Position numbers and translations under genes: made by a program. From assembly GCA_025517565.1 (NCBI GenBank), contig JAOPKD010000008.1:90330-154329 (forward strand): a stretch of 64,000 nt of DNA, written 5' to 3'. This DNA comes from Halapricum hydrolyticum. Its GTDB lineage: Archaea > Halobacteriota > Halobacteria > Halobacteriales > Haloarculaceae. Position 1 is the first letter of the stretch. Every line of letters starts with the position of its first letter. Below the pieces are notes generated by a model. It saw only the letters and a list, made by a program, of their open reading frames with translations. It did no database searches and was not told the DNA's origin. Of this stretch, positions 44,818 to 54,257 are shown piece after piece.

Positions 44818-45840
44818 TCACCCCATCGCGTCCGTGAGCACCCTGACCTGCTGATCGTCGAAAGCGGTGTAGTAGAGTCGGATTTCGTAGACCTCGCCGT
44901 CGAGGTAGTCGCCGTCGAACTCCACGTCTTTTCCGACGTTCAGTTCGCCCATGCTGCTGTCACCCTCGTACTCGCCGGAACTCGCTCGCGCGCCGTCGAC
45001 GTAGAGGGTGTGGCCGGTTCCGTTGAAGGTGCCGACGAGCGTCTGGCGGGTACCCGATTGCTCGCCACCGCCGAAGATCTGCTCGTCCTGCGTGCCACCG
45101 GCCTGATCGACGCTGAAGACGGGGACGTATTCGTCGTTCCCCTCGCATCTGTTGTCCGGAACCTGGCTGTTGTCACACGGCTTCAGTTCCAGCAGCCAGT
45201 TGTCCTGGTTGCTCTTGTGTTCGACGAGTTCCTGTTTCGCGCTCCCGTCGTTCGTTCGATAGGTGACCGCGACGGTGAACTCCTCGACGCGGTCGACAGG
45301 CGTGTTGAACTGATCGACTTCGACGTAGTCGCCGCTCCCGTCGAACGCGAGCGAACTGTCCAGCCAGTCGGGGTCGCCGTGCAGGCCGCCGTCGTTGCCG
45401 TTCCCCGACCGGTCGAACAGCGTGTTGCCGCTTCCGGCCTCGAACGTGTAGTCGGCGATGAAGTCCCCGATCTCATCGCGGTCGTCGATCTCTCTGTCGA
45501 CGAGAACCGATTTCTCGCCGTCCTGCGAAACGACTGTGATCCGATCGCCGGGTGCCGTCGGGACGATTACCGACTTGCCGGCGTCGCCCGCCGCAACGGT
45601 GGCGACTGTCCGATCGTTCAGTTGGACGGTCACGTCGGTTCCGATCGCCGTCGCCGTCATCTGCAGGCCGACCGGTGTCTGTTCGTACTCGAAGGACGCC
45701 TCGGCGCTCGGTGCACCGGTTCCTTCGAGAAACGAAAACGAGAGCGTCACGAGGACGATCCCGATCACGATCACGACGGCGACCAGCAGGACGTTGCCGA
45801 CGACCGGCGTGGCCCCCCGATCGGTACTATCGATCCCCAT
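44818..45840 (-). CDS. Archaeal pilin-like protein carrying a LamG/concanavalin-like domain
   Basis: 340 aa from the ATG at 45840 (MGIDSTDRGATPVVGNV). Residues about 8-38 are the class-III-type pilin hydrophobic segment (TPVVGNVLLVAVVIVIGIVLVTLSF). About 145-340 is a LamG/laminin-G-like jelly roll: YTFEAGSGNTLFDRSGNGNDGGLHGDPDW, then LAFDGSGDYVEV, VGTFNGTGHTLYVDGARASSG and EIRLYYTAFDDQQV. It is a plausible cell-surface adhesin that presents a sugar-binding domain on a pilus-like anchor. It is divergent from the DUF389 gene. Confidence 0.85.
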   Translation of the reverse strand: MGIDSTDRGATPVVGNVLLVAVVIVIGIVLVTLSFSFLEGTGAPSAEASFEYEQTPVGLQMTATAIGTDVTVQLNDRTVATVAAGDAGKSVIVPTAPGDRITVVSQDGEKSVLVDREIDDRDEIGDFIADYTFEAGSGNTLFDRSGNGNDGGLHGDPDWLDSSLAFDGSGDYVEVDQFNTPVDRVEEFTVAVTYRTNDGSAKQELVEHKSNQDNWLLELKPCDNSQVPDNRCEGNDEYVPVFSVDQAGGTQDEQIFGGGEQSGTRQTLVGTFNGTGHTLYVDGARASSGEYEGDSSMGELNVGKDVEFDGDYLDGEVYEIRLYYTAFDDQQVRVLTDAMG

Positions 45841-45968
45841 CGCTCGCCAGTTTCGTCTGCTAACATGATAAAGACCGGCGTCGCGAACAGCTCTCACCTG
45901 TCGGGCACCCGATCGCTGGAGAGCAATCGACCACCGGTTATTTGCCCGTTCGAGTAGATACGACAGGC

Positions 45969-47255
45969 GTGCGACTCCTGCAGGTGACCATCCCGACGGG
46001 AAAGCGGCGGGCCATCGAGCGGGCACTTGAAGACGAAGGTGTCGACTACGTGTTGACCGACGAGACGAGCAATCGAGGATACACGGCCGTCGCCTACGTG
46101 CCGCTGCCCACGAACGCCGTCGAACCGGTGCTCGAACAGCTGCGCAACGCCGGACTCGACGATCAGGCTTACACCGTCATTGTCGACGCCAACACCGTCA
46201 TTTCTCGGCGGTTCGAGACCCTGCAGGAGGAATACGCCGAGGAGAAAGACGAAGAGCGGATCGCACGCCAGGAGCTCACCTCGAAAGCCAAAGAACTCGC
46301 ACCGAGCACGAGCAACTACGTCGTCCTCACGGTGGTTAGTGCGGTCATCGCCACTGCAGGACTCCTGCTTGACTCGCCGGCGGTCATCGTCGGGTCGATG
46401 GTGATCGCACCGCTGATCGGGCCGGCGATGGCCGCCAGCGTCGGCACCGTCGTGGACGACTCCGAACTCTTCCGTCGGGGCGTCATCTTGCAGTTCGCTG
46501 GACTCGGTCTGGCGGTGGCTAGCGCTGCCGTCTTCGCCTGGATGGCCCGAACGGCGCACCTGGTTCCTCCCGGGATCGAGATCGCTGACGTGCCGGCGAT
46601 CCGCGAACGGTTGCTCCCTGACTTCCTCTCGCTGGCGGTCGCGATCGGTGCGGGGATCGCGGGCGTGATCAGCCTCTCGGCGGGCGTCTCGACGGCGCTC
46701 GTGGGTGTCATGATCGCCGTCGCGCTCATCCCGCCGGCGGCGACGGTCGGCATCGGAATCGCCTGGGGCGATCCGTGGATAAGCCTCCCTGCCGCAGTGC
46801 TGACGCTGGTGAACGTCCTCTCGATCAACTTCGTCGCGCTGGCCGTGTTGTGGTATCGCGGGTATCGTCCCAGCGAGTGGTTCGACCAGGCCGACGCCCG
46901 ACGGACGACCATCCGCCGTGTCGCGGTGCTGGTCGCTGGGGTCGCCGTCCTCTCGGTGTTCCTGGGTGGGATCACCTACGATTCCTACCAGCGGGCGACG
47001 ACTGAGGACGCGATCCAGGCGGACGTCGAGAGCGTGCTCGAACAGCGTCCGACTGCGACGCTGCTCGACGTCCACGTAGAGCGAACAGAAGACGCGATCT
47101 TTCGGGACGCCCAGCGCGTCGTCGTCACGGTCGGCGTCCCGCCCGGGGAGACCGAACCCAGTCTCGCGACGACGCTCGACGAGCGTCTCGATCGCAGGGT
47201 CGGCCACGATATCGAAACGGAAGTCCGGTACGTTGGCGTCGAATCAGTCCCGTAG
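45969..47255 (+). CDS. DUF389 (TIGR00341) membrane protein
   Basis: 428 aa from the GTG at 45969 (VRLLQVTIPTGKRRAIERAL), which gives the family opening; a TTG at 45942 is less likely. After a 130-residue soluble N-terminus come about six hydrophobic segments with the DUF389 motifs LDSPAVIVGSMVIAPLIGPAMAASVG, ISLSAGVSTALVGVMIAVALIPPAATVGIG and SLPAAVLTLVNVLSINFVALAVLW. Transport or signalling role unknown. It ends 18 bp before the nog1 tandem repeat. Confidence 0.88.
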   Translation: MRLLQVTIPTGKRRAIERALEDEGVDYVLTDETSNRGYTAVAYVPLPTNAVEPVLEQLRNAGLDDQAYTVIVDANTVISRRFETLQEEYAEEKDEERIARQELTSKAKELAPSTSNYVVLTVVSAVIATAGLLLDSPAVIVGSMVIAPLIGPAMAASVGTVVDDSELFRRGVILQFAGLGLAVASAAVFAWMARTAHLVPPGIEIADVPAIRERLLPDFLSLAVAIGAGIAGVISLSAGVSTALVGVMIAVALIPPAATVGIGIAWGDPWISLPAAVLTLVNVLSINFVALAVLWYRGYRPSEWFDQADARRTTIRRVAVLVAGVAVLSVFLGGITYDSYQRATTEDAIQADVESVLEQRPTATLLDVHVERTEDAIFRDAQRVVVTVGVPPGETEPSLATTLDERLDRRVGHDIETEVRYVGVESVP

Positions 47256-47272
47256 CCACGCGGACGTGCGAC

Positions 47273-47371
47273 GGGCAGATCAGGCGTCGAAGGGCAGATC
47301 AGGTGCCGAAGGGCAGATCAGGTGTCGAAGGGCAGATCAGGTGCCGAAGGGCAGATCAGGTGTCGAAGGGC
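47273..47371. repeat. 19-bp tandem repeat array at the NOG1-like gene's 3' end
   Basis: Five full copies of a 19-bp unit, GGGCAGATCAGG followed by TGYCGAA (first copy CGTCGAA), plus a partial sixth. The unit equals the last codons and TGA stop of the gene at 47356-48363 read on its strand (LPFDT-stop), so it appears to be slippage duplication of the gene's own 3' end. The array lies between two convergent genes. Confidence 0.9.
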
Positions 47372-48363
47372 AGTTCGGGTTCGTAGTCGACGGCGTCGAT
47401 CGCGGCCCTGAGGACGGCGTCGACGTTCTCGTCTTCGGTGACGCTCATGTAGTAGTCTGCCTCCACGTCCCGGGAGCGATCGGACTTGTTGGCGATCGTC
47501 AGCACGGGTGCGTCGGTGAACCGTTCTCGGAGGGCGTCACGTAGTTCCAGTTGGACAGCGATGGGGTAGCCACACTCGCCGCTGGCGTCGACGAGGACGA
47601 GCACGGCGTCGGCGAGGTGTTCGAGCGCGCTCACGGCCTGGGATTCGATCTCGTTGCGCTCTTCTGGCGGGCGATCGAGCAGCCCCGGCGTGTCCACGAG
47701 CTGGTAGCGGATGTGATCGTCTTCGAAGTGGCCGACGTGGATCTCCGTGGTCGTGAAGGGATAGGAGTTGATCTCGTTGCTGGCACGGGTGACCGCATTG
47801 ACGAACGAGGACTTGCCGACGTTGGGATAGCCGGCGACGACAATCGTCGGCTCGTCCGGGCGGATGTCGGGCAGGTCCCGCAGCGCTTCGCGAGCGGCCG
47901 CAATCGCCAGCAGCGAGTCCTCGACCTGTTCGACGACGTCGGCCAGTCGGGCGAAGGCCTGCTTGCGGAGTTTGCGGGCGTGATCGATGTCGCTCGCATT
48001 GCGGAGCTTCGTGTGGTACTCCCCGCGGATGTCCGCGGCCTTTCGGGACGCCCAGGTCACGTCCGAGAGATGCTGGCGAAGCGCGTCGACGCCGCGGTCG
48101 TCCTCGCTGCCGATGGCGGTCTCACCGGTGATCACGGCGTCGGCGAGGTCGCGGTAGAACGGATCCAGGTCGTCGAAGTCCGGCCACTCGGTGACGACGT
48201 TTTCCAGGTTGTCCGAGCAGATGTTCGCGGCCGTCTGGAGCATCGACGACTGAGCATCGAAGCCGTCTTTGGCCCGGCCGGCGCGGGACGCCCGCGAGAA
48301 GGCCTTGTCTATGATCTCCGACGATCGCGGGGTCGTCGGGAGGTTCTCGAAGGGTTGGCTCAT
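47356..48363 (-). CDS. NOG1-type GTPase
   Basis: 335 aa. G1 is VAGYPNVGKSSFVNAV, G2/G3 includes YPFTTTEIHVGHF and LVDTPGLLDRPPEERNEIE, and G4 is NKSD. The N-terminal helical part and the VTWASRKAADIRGEYHTKL segment are the NOG1 domain. It acts in 60S/50S ribosome assembly. The 3' end contains the last copy of the 19-bp array. Confidence 0.92.
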   Translation of the reverse strand: MSQPFENLPTTPRSSEIIDKAFSRASRAGRAKDGFDAQSSMLQTAANICSDNLENVVTEWPDFDDLDPFYRDLADAVITGETAIGSEDDRGVDALRQHLSDVTWASRKAADIRGEYHTKLRNASDIDHARKLRKQAFARLADVVEQVEDSLLAIAAAREALRDLPDIRPDEPTIVVAGYPNVGKSSFVNAVTRASNEINSYPFTTTEIHVGHFEDDHIRYQLVDTPGLLDRPPEERNEIESQAVSALEHLADAVLVLVDASGECGYPIAVQLELRDALRERFTDAPVLTIANKSDRSRDVEADYYMSVTEDENVDAVLRAAIDAVDYEPELPFDT

Positions 48364-48441
48364 TGGGGTCTCGTAGACGACGGGGACGGAAAAGCGACCC
48401 CATTGCGGTCGAGAACGGGACGGACGGCCGCGGCCCGACCC

Positions 48442-49134
48442 TCACTCCAGCCGGACATTGTCCAGGATCCCGGCAGCACCGGTTTCCCAGATGATGTTCA
48501 GCCCGACGGCAACCAGGCCGGTTCCGTCGTGGTCGACGTCGTACTCGTAGGTCTTCCAGCCCTCGTGATCCCACAGCGACGGCTCGGTGACGAAATCGGT
48601 CTCGACGAGCCCGTCCTCGGGTACAGGCCCGGTGTACGTCGAGACTTCGAGGATCGTGTTGAACGAGTTCTGCTCGCTGTAGCCGTCGACCTTCAGCGTC
48701 GAGACGTCCGAGAGGTCGACTTCCTGCTGTACCCAGACCGTCCCGTCGTCGGCGCTCCCGTCGATGAAGATCCGGAGTGCCGACTCCCCGTCGGAGGCCT
48801 GCGACGTCACGACCTCGACGTCGGAGTCGACTTTCTCGTCTGAGTCACCGGGCTTCTCCGGGAGGTCCTTGCCGATTGTCCAGCCGTCGAGTCCGGACTC
48901 GAAACTCCCGTTGGCGAGGGTCATCGGTTCGCTCGGTGGTTCTGTCGTGGGTGGCTCGGTCGTGGGTGGTTCCGTAGTCGGCGGCTCTGTCGTGGGCGGT
49001 TCGGTCGTCGTCGGATCCGACCCCGGCGTGTCGGTCGGCTCGTCGGTCGTTTCGGGCGATGCGTCGCTGCCGGAACAGCCGGCCAGGATCGCAGCGGCCG
49101 AGGCCGTTCCAGCCAGGAAGTATCGTCGTTTCAC
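48442..49134 (-). CDS. Lipoprotein with a Thr/Glu/Pro linker and a carbohydrate-binding-like domain
   Basis: 230 aa. The signal YFLAGTASAAAILAGCSGSD has a lipobox cysteine near residue 20. A spacer of TTEPP units (about residues 38-68) separates it from a beta-rich domain of about 155 residues (LANGSFESGLDGWTIG opening and a late TYEYDVDHDGTGLVAVGLNIIW), a fold style shared by NPCBM/CBM-like modules. It is anchored at the cell surface. Sugar binding is a guess. Confidence 0.7.
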   Translation of the reverse strand: MKRRYFLAGTASAAAILAGCSGSDASPETTDEPTDTPGSDPTTTEPPTTEPPTTEPPTTEPPTTEPPSEPMTLANGSFESGLDGWTIGKDLPEKPGDSDEKVDSDVEVVTSQASDGESALRIFIDGSADDGTVWVQQEVDLSDVSTLKVDGYSEQNSFNTILEVSTYTGPVPEDGLVETDFVTEPSLWDHEGWKTYEYDVDHDGTGLVAVGLNIIWETGAAGILDNVRLE

Positions 49135-49213
49135 GTCCGGATCGACGGCCGAGATCGTAAAAGCTGTCAGGAACGCTCAAATGGCCGTTTGACCGAGGCA
49201 GTCGCTGGCGCGG

Positions 49214-49459
49214 TTACGGTACCAGTTGTTCGCCGTCGTCGTCATAGACGGTGATGGCGTCGACTGGACAGGTCCGGGCGGCGAACTTCGCGTCGAGTTC
49301 GGCGTCTTCGGGCACCTCACGAACGAATACGCCCTCGCCGTCTTCCTCGCTGTCGGCCAGGACGGCCTTGCCGGCGTCCTCGTCGCGCTCGAAGGCGCCC
49401 CACTCCTCGACGCACTGGAACATCCCGATGCAGGTGTCGTAATCGTACTCGATGCGCAT
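49214..49459 (-). CDS. Small ferredoxin, probably [3Fe-4S] or related single cluster
   Basis: 81 aa from the ATG at 49459 (MRIEYDYDTCIGMFQCVEEW). Three cysteines are visible: the C-x5-C pair near residues 10-16 and the ACPVDAI-type C-P near residue 64. That spacing is that of monocluster ferredoxins of the P450-partner group. It transfers electrons to an unknown partner. It is divergent from the Hel308 gene 80 bp away. Confidence 0.8.
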   Translation of the reverse strand: MRIEYDYDTCIGMFQCVEEWGAFERDEDAGKAVLADSEEDGEGVFVREVPEDAELDAKFAARTCPVDAITVYDDDGEQLVP

Positions 49460-49539
49460 ACACTCGCTTCGGTCCCGGGGATCAAAGCGCTGGCGACAGT
49501 ACGACAGTTTAAACCCGACGACGACCCAATCACGTCCCA

Positions 49540-51843
49540 ATGGACGTTGCGGACATCCCGGCGGTCCCGGAGTGGCTCCCCAACCACCTTCGGGACGCAG
49601 GTATCGAGTCGCTGTATCCGCCCCAGGCCGAGGCCGTCGAGGCCGGCGTCACCGAGGGCGAGAACCTGGTGGCGTCGATCCCGACCGCCAGCGGCAAGAC
49701 GCTCATCGCGGAACTGGCGATGCTCGCCAGCGTCGCCCGCGGCGGGAAGGCCCTCTATATCGTCCCGCTGCGGGCGCTGGCCAGCGAGAAGCACGCCGAG
49801 TTCGAGCAGTTCGAACAGTACGGGCTGGACGTCGGCGTCTCGACCGGCAACTACGAGTCCGAGGGCGGCTGGCTCGCCGGCAAGGACGTCATCGTCGCGA
49901 CCAGCGAGAAGGTCGACTCACTGGTGCGAAACGGTGCACCCTGGCTCGACGATCTGACCTGTGTCGTCGCCGACGAGGTCCACCTGGTCGACGACGGCGA
50001 GCGCGGCCCAACCCTGGAGGTGACGCTGGCGAAGCTCCGTCGGATCACCGCCGACCTCCAGACGGTCGCGCTGTCGGCGACGATCGGCAACGCCGGGGAA
50101 CTGGCCGATTGGCTCGACGCCGAACTGCTCGACTCGGAGTGGCGACCGATCGACCTCAAGAAGGGCGTCCACTACGGCCAGGCGCTCCACCTCGAGGACG
50201 GCAGCCAGCAGGAGCTCAGGGTACGTGACGGCGAGAAACAGACGGCTGCCATCGTCCGGGATACCCTCGAACCCGACCGCGACGAGGACGGGGCCGTCCG
50301 CGAGGAGGGCGGCTCCTCACTGGTGTTCGTCAACTCCCGGCGCAACGCCGAGGCGGCGGCCGGTCGGCTCGCTGGCGTCGTCTCGGAGTATCTCGGCCCC
50401 GAGGAGCGCGAGGCACTTGCCGACGTAGCCGAGGAGATCAGAGACGTCAGCGACACCGAGACCAGTGACGACCTGGCCGACGCGGTCGCGGACGGCGCGG
50501 CCTTTCACCACGCGGGCCTCTCGCGGGGCCACCGCGAGCTCGTCGAGGAGGCGTTTCGCGATCGGTTGATCAAGGTCGTCAGCGCGACGCCGACGCTGGC
50601 GGCGGGCGTCAACACGCCTTCGAGACGAGTGATCGTCCGGGACTGGCGGCGCTACGACGGGACTGCCGGCGGCATGCAACCGCTGTCGGTACTGGAGGTC
50701 CATCAGATGATGGGTCGGGCCGGCCGCCCCGGGCGGGATCCGTACGGCGAGGCGGTGCTGATCGCCAAAAGTCACGACGAACTCGACGAACTCTTCGAGC
50801 GCTACGTCTGGGCCGATCCCGAGCCCGTCCGGTCGAAGCTGGCCGCGGAGCCGGCACTCCGGACGCACATTCTCGCGACCGTCGCGTCCGGGTTTGCCAG
50901 TACGCGCGAGGGGTTGCTGGAGTTTCTGGAGGCGACGCTGTACGCGACTCAGACCGACGAACGCGGTCGCCTGGAAGGCGTGACCGACGACGTGATCGCG
51001 TATCTCGAACGGAACGGCTTCCTCGAGCGCGGGGACGGAGGACTCACGGCGACGAACCTCGGCCACACCGTCTCGCGGCTGTATCTCGATCCGATGAGTG
51101 CCGCCGAGATCATCGACGGGCTGGAGGACGCCGACGACCGGCCCACGGTGCTCGGCCTCTACCAGCTCGTCGCCCGCACGCCGGACATGTACGAACTGTA
51201 CCTCCGGTCGGGCGAGGACGAGGAGTACACGATGCTGGCTTACGAGCGCGAGTCGGAGTTCCTGGGGTCGATGCCAAGCGAGTTCGAGGACAACCGCTTC
51301 GAGGACTGGCTCTCGGCGCTGAAGACCGCGCGGCTACTCGAAGACTGGGCCAGCGAACTCGACGAGGACGAGATCACTGACCGGTACGGGATCGGGCCGG
51401 GCGACATCCGCGGCAAGGTCGAAGCCGCCTCGTGGCTGCTCGGGGCCGCCGAGTCGCTAGCGGGGGAACTCGGGCTGGAGTGGACGCCCGCGATCCGTGA
51501 AGCGCGCACCCGCGTCGAGGACGGCGTCCGAGAGGAGTTGCTCGATCTGGTGAGCATCCGTGGCGTCGGGCGCAAGCGCGCCCGTCGGCTCTACGAGGCC
51601 GGGATCGAAGACAGGGCGGCGTTGCGTGAGGCCGAGAAGTCGGTCGTGCTGGCCGCGCTCCGGGGACGTCGTTCGACGACCGAGACGATCCTCGAGAACG
51701 TCGGCCATCGCGACCCCTCGATGGACGGCGTCGAACCGGACGCGGACGCCGCGCCCGAGTCGGTCGGATCCGGATCGGCCGACGCCGGCTCGGGCCCAGC
51801 TGATTCTGCTTCGGACGATCAGGCGAGTCTGGGTGATTTCTGA
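49540..51843 (+). CDS. hel308: Hel308/HelQ DNA helicase
   Basis: 767 aa. The superfamily-2 motifs read [17 protein letters not shown] (motif I), [12 protein letters not shown] (II), [15 protein letters not shown] (III), [14 protein letters not shown] and [11 protein letters not shown] (VI). A winged-helix and ratchet domain follow, then the helix-hairpin-helix [16 protein letters not shown] near residue 685. It unwinds forked or stalled replication structures. The C-terminal acidic tail is Ser/Ala/Asp-rich and ends in a PIP-like QASLGDF, a plausible PCNA-binding site. Confidence 0.96.
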   Translation: MDVADIPAVPEWLPNHLRDAGIESLYPPQAEAVEAGVTEGENLVASIPTASGKTLIAELAMLASVARGGKALYIVPLRALASEKHAEFEQFEQYGLDVGVSTGNYESEGGWLAGKDVIVATSEKVDSLVRNGAPWLDDLTCVVADEVHLVDDGERGPTLEVTLAKLRRITADLQTVALSATIGNAGELADWLDAELLDSEWRPIDLKKGVHYGQALHLEDGSQQELRVRDGEKQTAAIVRDTLEPDRDEDGAVREEGGSSLVFVNSRRNAEAAAGRLAGVVSEYLGPEEREALADVAEEIRDVSDTETSDDLADAVADGAAFHHAGLSRGHRELVEEAFRDRLIKVVSATPTLAAGVNTPSRRVIVRDWRRYDGTAGGMQPLSVLEVHQMMGRAGRPGRDPYGEAVLIAKSHDELDELFERYVWADPEPVRSKLAAEPALRTHILATVASGFASTREGLLEFLEATLYATQTDERGRLEGVTDDVIAYLERNGFLERGDGGLTATNLGHTVSRLYLDPMSAAEIIDGLEDADDRPTVLGLYQLVARTPDMYELYLRSGEDEEYTMLAYERESEFLGSMPSEFEDNRFEDWLSALKTARLLEDWASELDEDEITDRYGIGPGDIRGKVEAASWLLGAAESLAGELGLEWTPAIREARTRVEDGVREELLDLVSIRGVGRKRARRLYEAGIEDRAALREAEKSVVLAALRGRRSTTETILENVGHRDPSMDGVEPDADAAPESVGSGSADAGSGPADSASDDQASLGDF

Positions 51844-52349
51844 TGGAGGTGATCGAGGCGACTGTCACTGTCGCAGATCTGGACGGGTTCGTCGCGCAAC
51901 TGCGCGAGATCGCCGACGAACACAGCGTGGCCGTCCAGGCGCTGGACGCCCGCTACGTCGTCGACCGCGAGCACCTCCAGCGGGCGGTCGAGTTGGCCGA
52001 TCAGGCCTTCGAGCGCGACGACAACATCGCGGACGACCGGTCGGTCGAGATCCTGCTGTACGCTGCCGGAAAGCGCCAGATCAATCGCGCGCTCGAACTC
52101 GGCGTCGAGCCGGGCGGCTGTCCGGCGGTGATCGTCGTTCACGATCCAGACGGGAGCGTGGACTGCGAACGGGCGGCTGTCGAGGCCGTGCGATCGCTTC
52201 CGGCGGTCGAGCCGGCCGACACGCTCGGTGACTACGACGAGCGACGGGTCCGAGACTGGTTCGAGGTCACCGACGCCGAACTCGAGACGGGCGCGGCGCT
52301 TCCGGCGCTGGTTCGCGAGCGCGTCGCCCTGCTCGTCGTCGAGAAGTAA
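51843..52349 (+). CDS. cgi121: KEOPS complex subunit Cgi121
   Basis: 168 aa. The AVELADQAFERDDNIADDRSVEILLYAAGKRQINRALELGVEPG region is diagnostic. Cgi121 helps KEOPS make N6-threonylcarbamoyladenosine in tRNA. Its ATG overlaps the hel308 stop by one base (TGATG type) and its own stop shares a base with the next gene's ATG, so the three genes form an overlapping operon. Confidence 0.94.
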   Translation: MEVIEATVTVADLDGFVAQLREIADEHSVAVQALDARYVVDREHLQRAVELADQAFERDDNIADDRSVEILLYAAGKRQINRALELGVEPGGCPAVIVVHDPDGSVDCERAAVEAVRSLPAVEPADTLGDYDERRVRDWFEVTDAELETGAALPALVRERVALLVVEK

Positions 52350-53539
52350 TGCGGTCGATCTACTCGGAACGCCGGCTCCAGCTCGTTTTCGGGGTCACGA
52401 TGATGGGGGTCATGGGCGTCTCCCTCATCTCGCCGATCTTTCCGGCGGTCGTCGAGCACTTCGAGATCTCCGAACGCCAGGTCGGATTGCTCGTCACCGC
52501 CTACACGCTCCCGGGGATCTTCGTCGCGCTCGGCATCGGCGTCCTGGCCGATCGTTTCGGCCGGAAAGTCGTGCTGGTTCCCTTGCTCGTGCTGTTCGGA
52601 GTTGCCGGTACTGCCGGTGCGTTCGCGCCCGACTTCCGGACGCTCGTTGCTCTCCGCGTCTTCCAGGGCGTCGGGGGCGCAGGGCTCGTCACGCTGTCGA
52701 TCACGCTCATCGGGGATTTCTACGACGGGCCGCAGCGCGGCGCAGCGATGGGAGTCAACGCGAGCGTGTTGAGCGTCGCGACGGCGGTGTATCCTTTCCT
52801 CGGCGGGGTCGTCGGCACCCTCGGCTGGTATGCGCCGTTTCTCCTCTTCGGAATCGCCGTTCCGATCGCGTTCTTGGCCCTGTTCGTGCTCGACGAACCG
52901 ACGCCGGAGACGCCGGTCACGCTCCGTGAATACGCCGATCGGGTCGCCACGATCGCCGCTTCCCGGGAGACGATTCTCGGTGCGTTCGCGGCGTTTCTCG
53001 CGTTCACACTACTCTATGGCGGGGTTATCACCTACCTGCCGGTACTTCTGGAGCAGCGTTTCGGGTCGTCGTCGCTCGTCATCGGGGGAGTGCAATCCTC
53101 GATGTCAGTCGTCGTGGCCATCGTCGCCAGTCAGACCGGAGTACTGGTGAAGCGGTTCTCCGAGCGCTCGCTGTTCACCGTCGGATTCTTCGGCTACGGT
53201 TCCGGTCTTCTCGCGATCCCACTCGCGCCGGATCCGGCGTGGTTTCTCGTCCCGATGGCTCTGTTCGGTCTCGGGCACGGCCTGGTCGTCCCCACTGTCC
53301 AGACGTTCATGACTACACTCGCTCCCGATCAGTTCCGGGCGGCCACGATGAGTCTGTACAACATCGCGCTCCGACTCGGACAGACGCTCGGACCCGTCAG
53401 CTTCGGCGTCGTCTACGTCTTCGGTCTCGACAGCATGTTCTTCGCGAGTGGAATCGTCGCGATAGCGGGATTTTTCGTCCTGGCAGCGGGCTTTCGCTTC
53501 CGACCGTCCGATATCCCTCGACGTGATTCCGCACCGTGA
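52349..53539 (+). CDS. MFS transporter
   Basis: 396 aa with about 12 hydrophobic segments. The loop GVLADRFGRKVVLVPLL near residue 65 and the RVFQGVGGAGLVTLSITLIGDFY stretch fit the drug:H+ antiporter side of the MFS. The ATG overlaps the cgi121 stop, yet it has no functional link to hel308 or KEOPS that I can see; it may ride in the operon. The substrate is unknown. Confidence 0.88.
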   Translation: MRSIYSERRLQLVFGVTMMGVMGVSLISPIFPAVVEHFEISERQVGLLVTAYTLPGIFVALGIGVLADRFGRKVVLVPLLVLFGVAGTAGAFAPDFRTLVALRVFQGVGGAGLVTLSITLIGDFYDGPQRGAAMGVNASVLSVATAVYPFLGGVVGTLGWYAPFLLFGIAVPIAFLALFVLDEPTPETPVTLREYADRVATIAASRETILGAFAAFLAFTLLYGGVITYLPVLLEQRFGSSSLVIGGVQSSMSVVVAIVASQTGVLVKRFSERSLFTVGFFGYGSGLLAIPLAPDPAWFLVPMALFGLGHGLVVPTVQTFMTTLAPDQFRAATMSLYNIALRLGQTLGPVSFGVVYVFGLDSMFFASGIVAIAGFFVLAAGFRFRPSDIPRRDSAP

Positions 53540-53571
53540 TGGCTGGGTGGTCCCCCGCCCCGACGCGACCG

Positions 53572-54207
53572 TCAGCTCTCGGCGGCTACCTCGACCGCTA
53601 CTTCGTTCCGTCGCAGAAACGGTGGCGTCCACGGGTCGTTGTATCGAAGGAGGGTGGGCTCGCCGAGTGGTTCAATCCCGTCGCTCTCGAGCGCCGCAAG
53701 CAGTGTTCGCGACTGGCGCTCGACCTGCCACTCCGGCGCGTACCACGAAAACCGGGTTACTGCGATCGTCTGTTCCGGTTCGACGACGAGTTCGACGCCG
53801 GGATCCGTCGGCTCGGGTGCCGTGTCGGGATCGTACTCGGCGGGCAGATAGAACGCCATTCGTACCGCGTCAGCCTCGCTCTCGGCCGTCTCCGACCGAA
53901 CCGGTGCAGTCATCGAAATCGACGTCCCGCCCTGCGTTTCGACCGGAGCGGTCATCGAAATCGACTCGTCGCCGTCGTTGGCTCCCGAGATATACCGGAA
54001 GAGCCGTCGAAAGGCTGTCCGCTGGTCGTCCGCCGTCGTCTCGACGAGGACGGTCCGGGGATAACGCCTGAGTTCGACGTCTCCGATCTGTCGGACCCGC
54101 TCGTACGGCACCGATTTCACCGACCGAGTCGAGTAGATCCCCCACCCGATCCACCCGACGAGGAGCGCGCTGGCACCGACGAGCACTGCCTTCGTGATCC
54201 GTTCCAT
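53572..54207 (-). CDS. SOUL heme-binding family protein
   Basis: 211 aa from the ATG at 54207 (MERITKAVLVGASALLVGW). One N-terminal membrane segment is followed by the SOUL fold: YERVRQIGDVELRRYPRTVLVETT, FRRLFRYISGANDGDESISMTAPVET with a second ISMTAPVR, FYLPAEYDPDTAPEPTDPGVELV and RFSWYAPEWQVERQSRTLLAAL. SOUL/HBP proteins bind heme or porphyrin. The frame stays open far upstream but without family sequence. Confidence 0.9.
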   Translation of the reverse strand: MERITKAVLVGASALLVGWIGWGIYSTRSVKSVPYERVRQIGDVELRRYPRTVLVETTADDQRTAFRRLFRYISGANDGDESISMTAPVETQGGTSISMTAPVRSETAESEADAVRMAFYLPAEYDPDTAPEPTDPGVELVVEPEQTIAVTRFSWYAPEWQVERQSRTLLAALESDGIEPLGEPTLLRYNDPWTPPFLRRNEVAVEVAAES

Positions 54208-54257
54208 ACCAGACCTTCGCGGCCCAGCGATATCAACAGACTGCCCGTACGGAACCG

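Noticed and set aside
47273..47371. CRISPR array
   Set aside because: 19-bp units are directly adjacent with no spacers and match the end of a gene.
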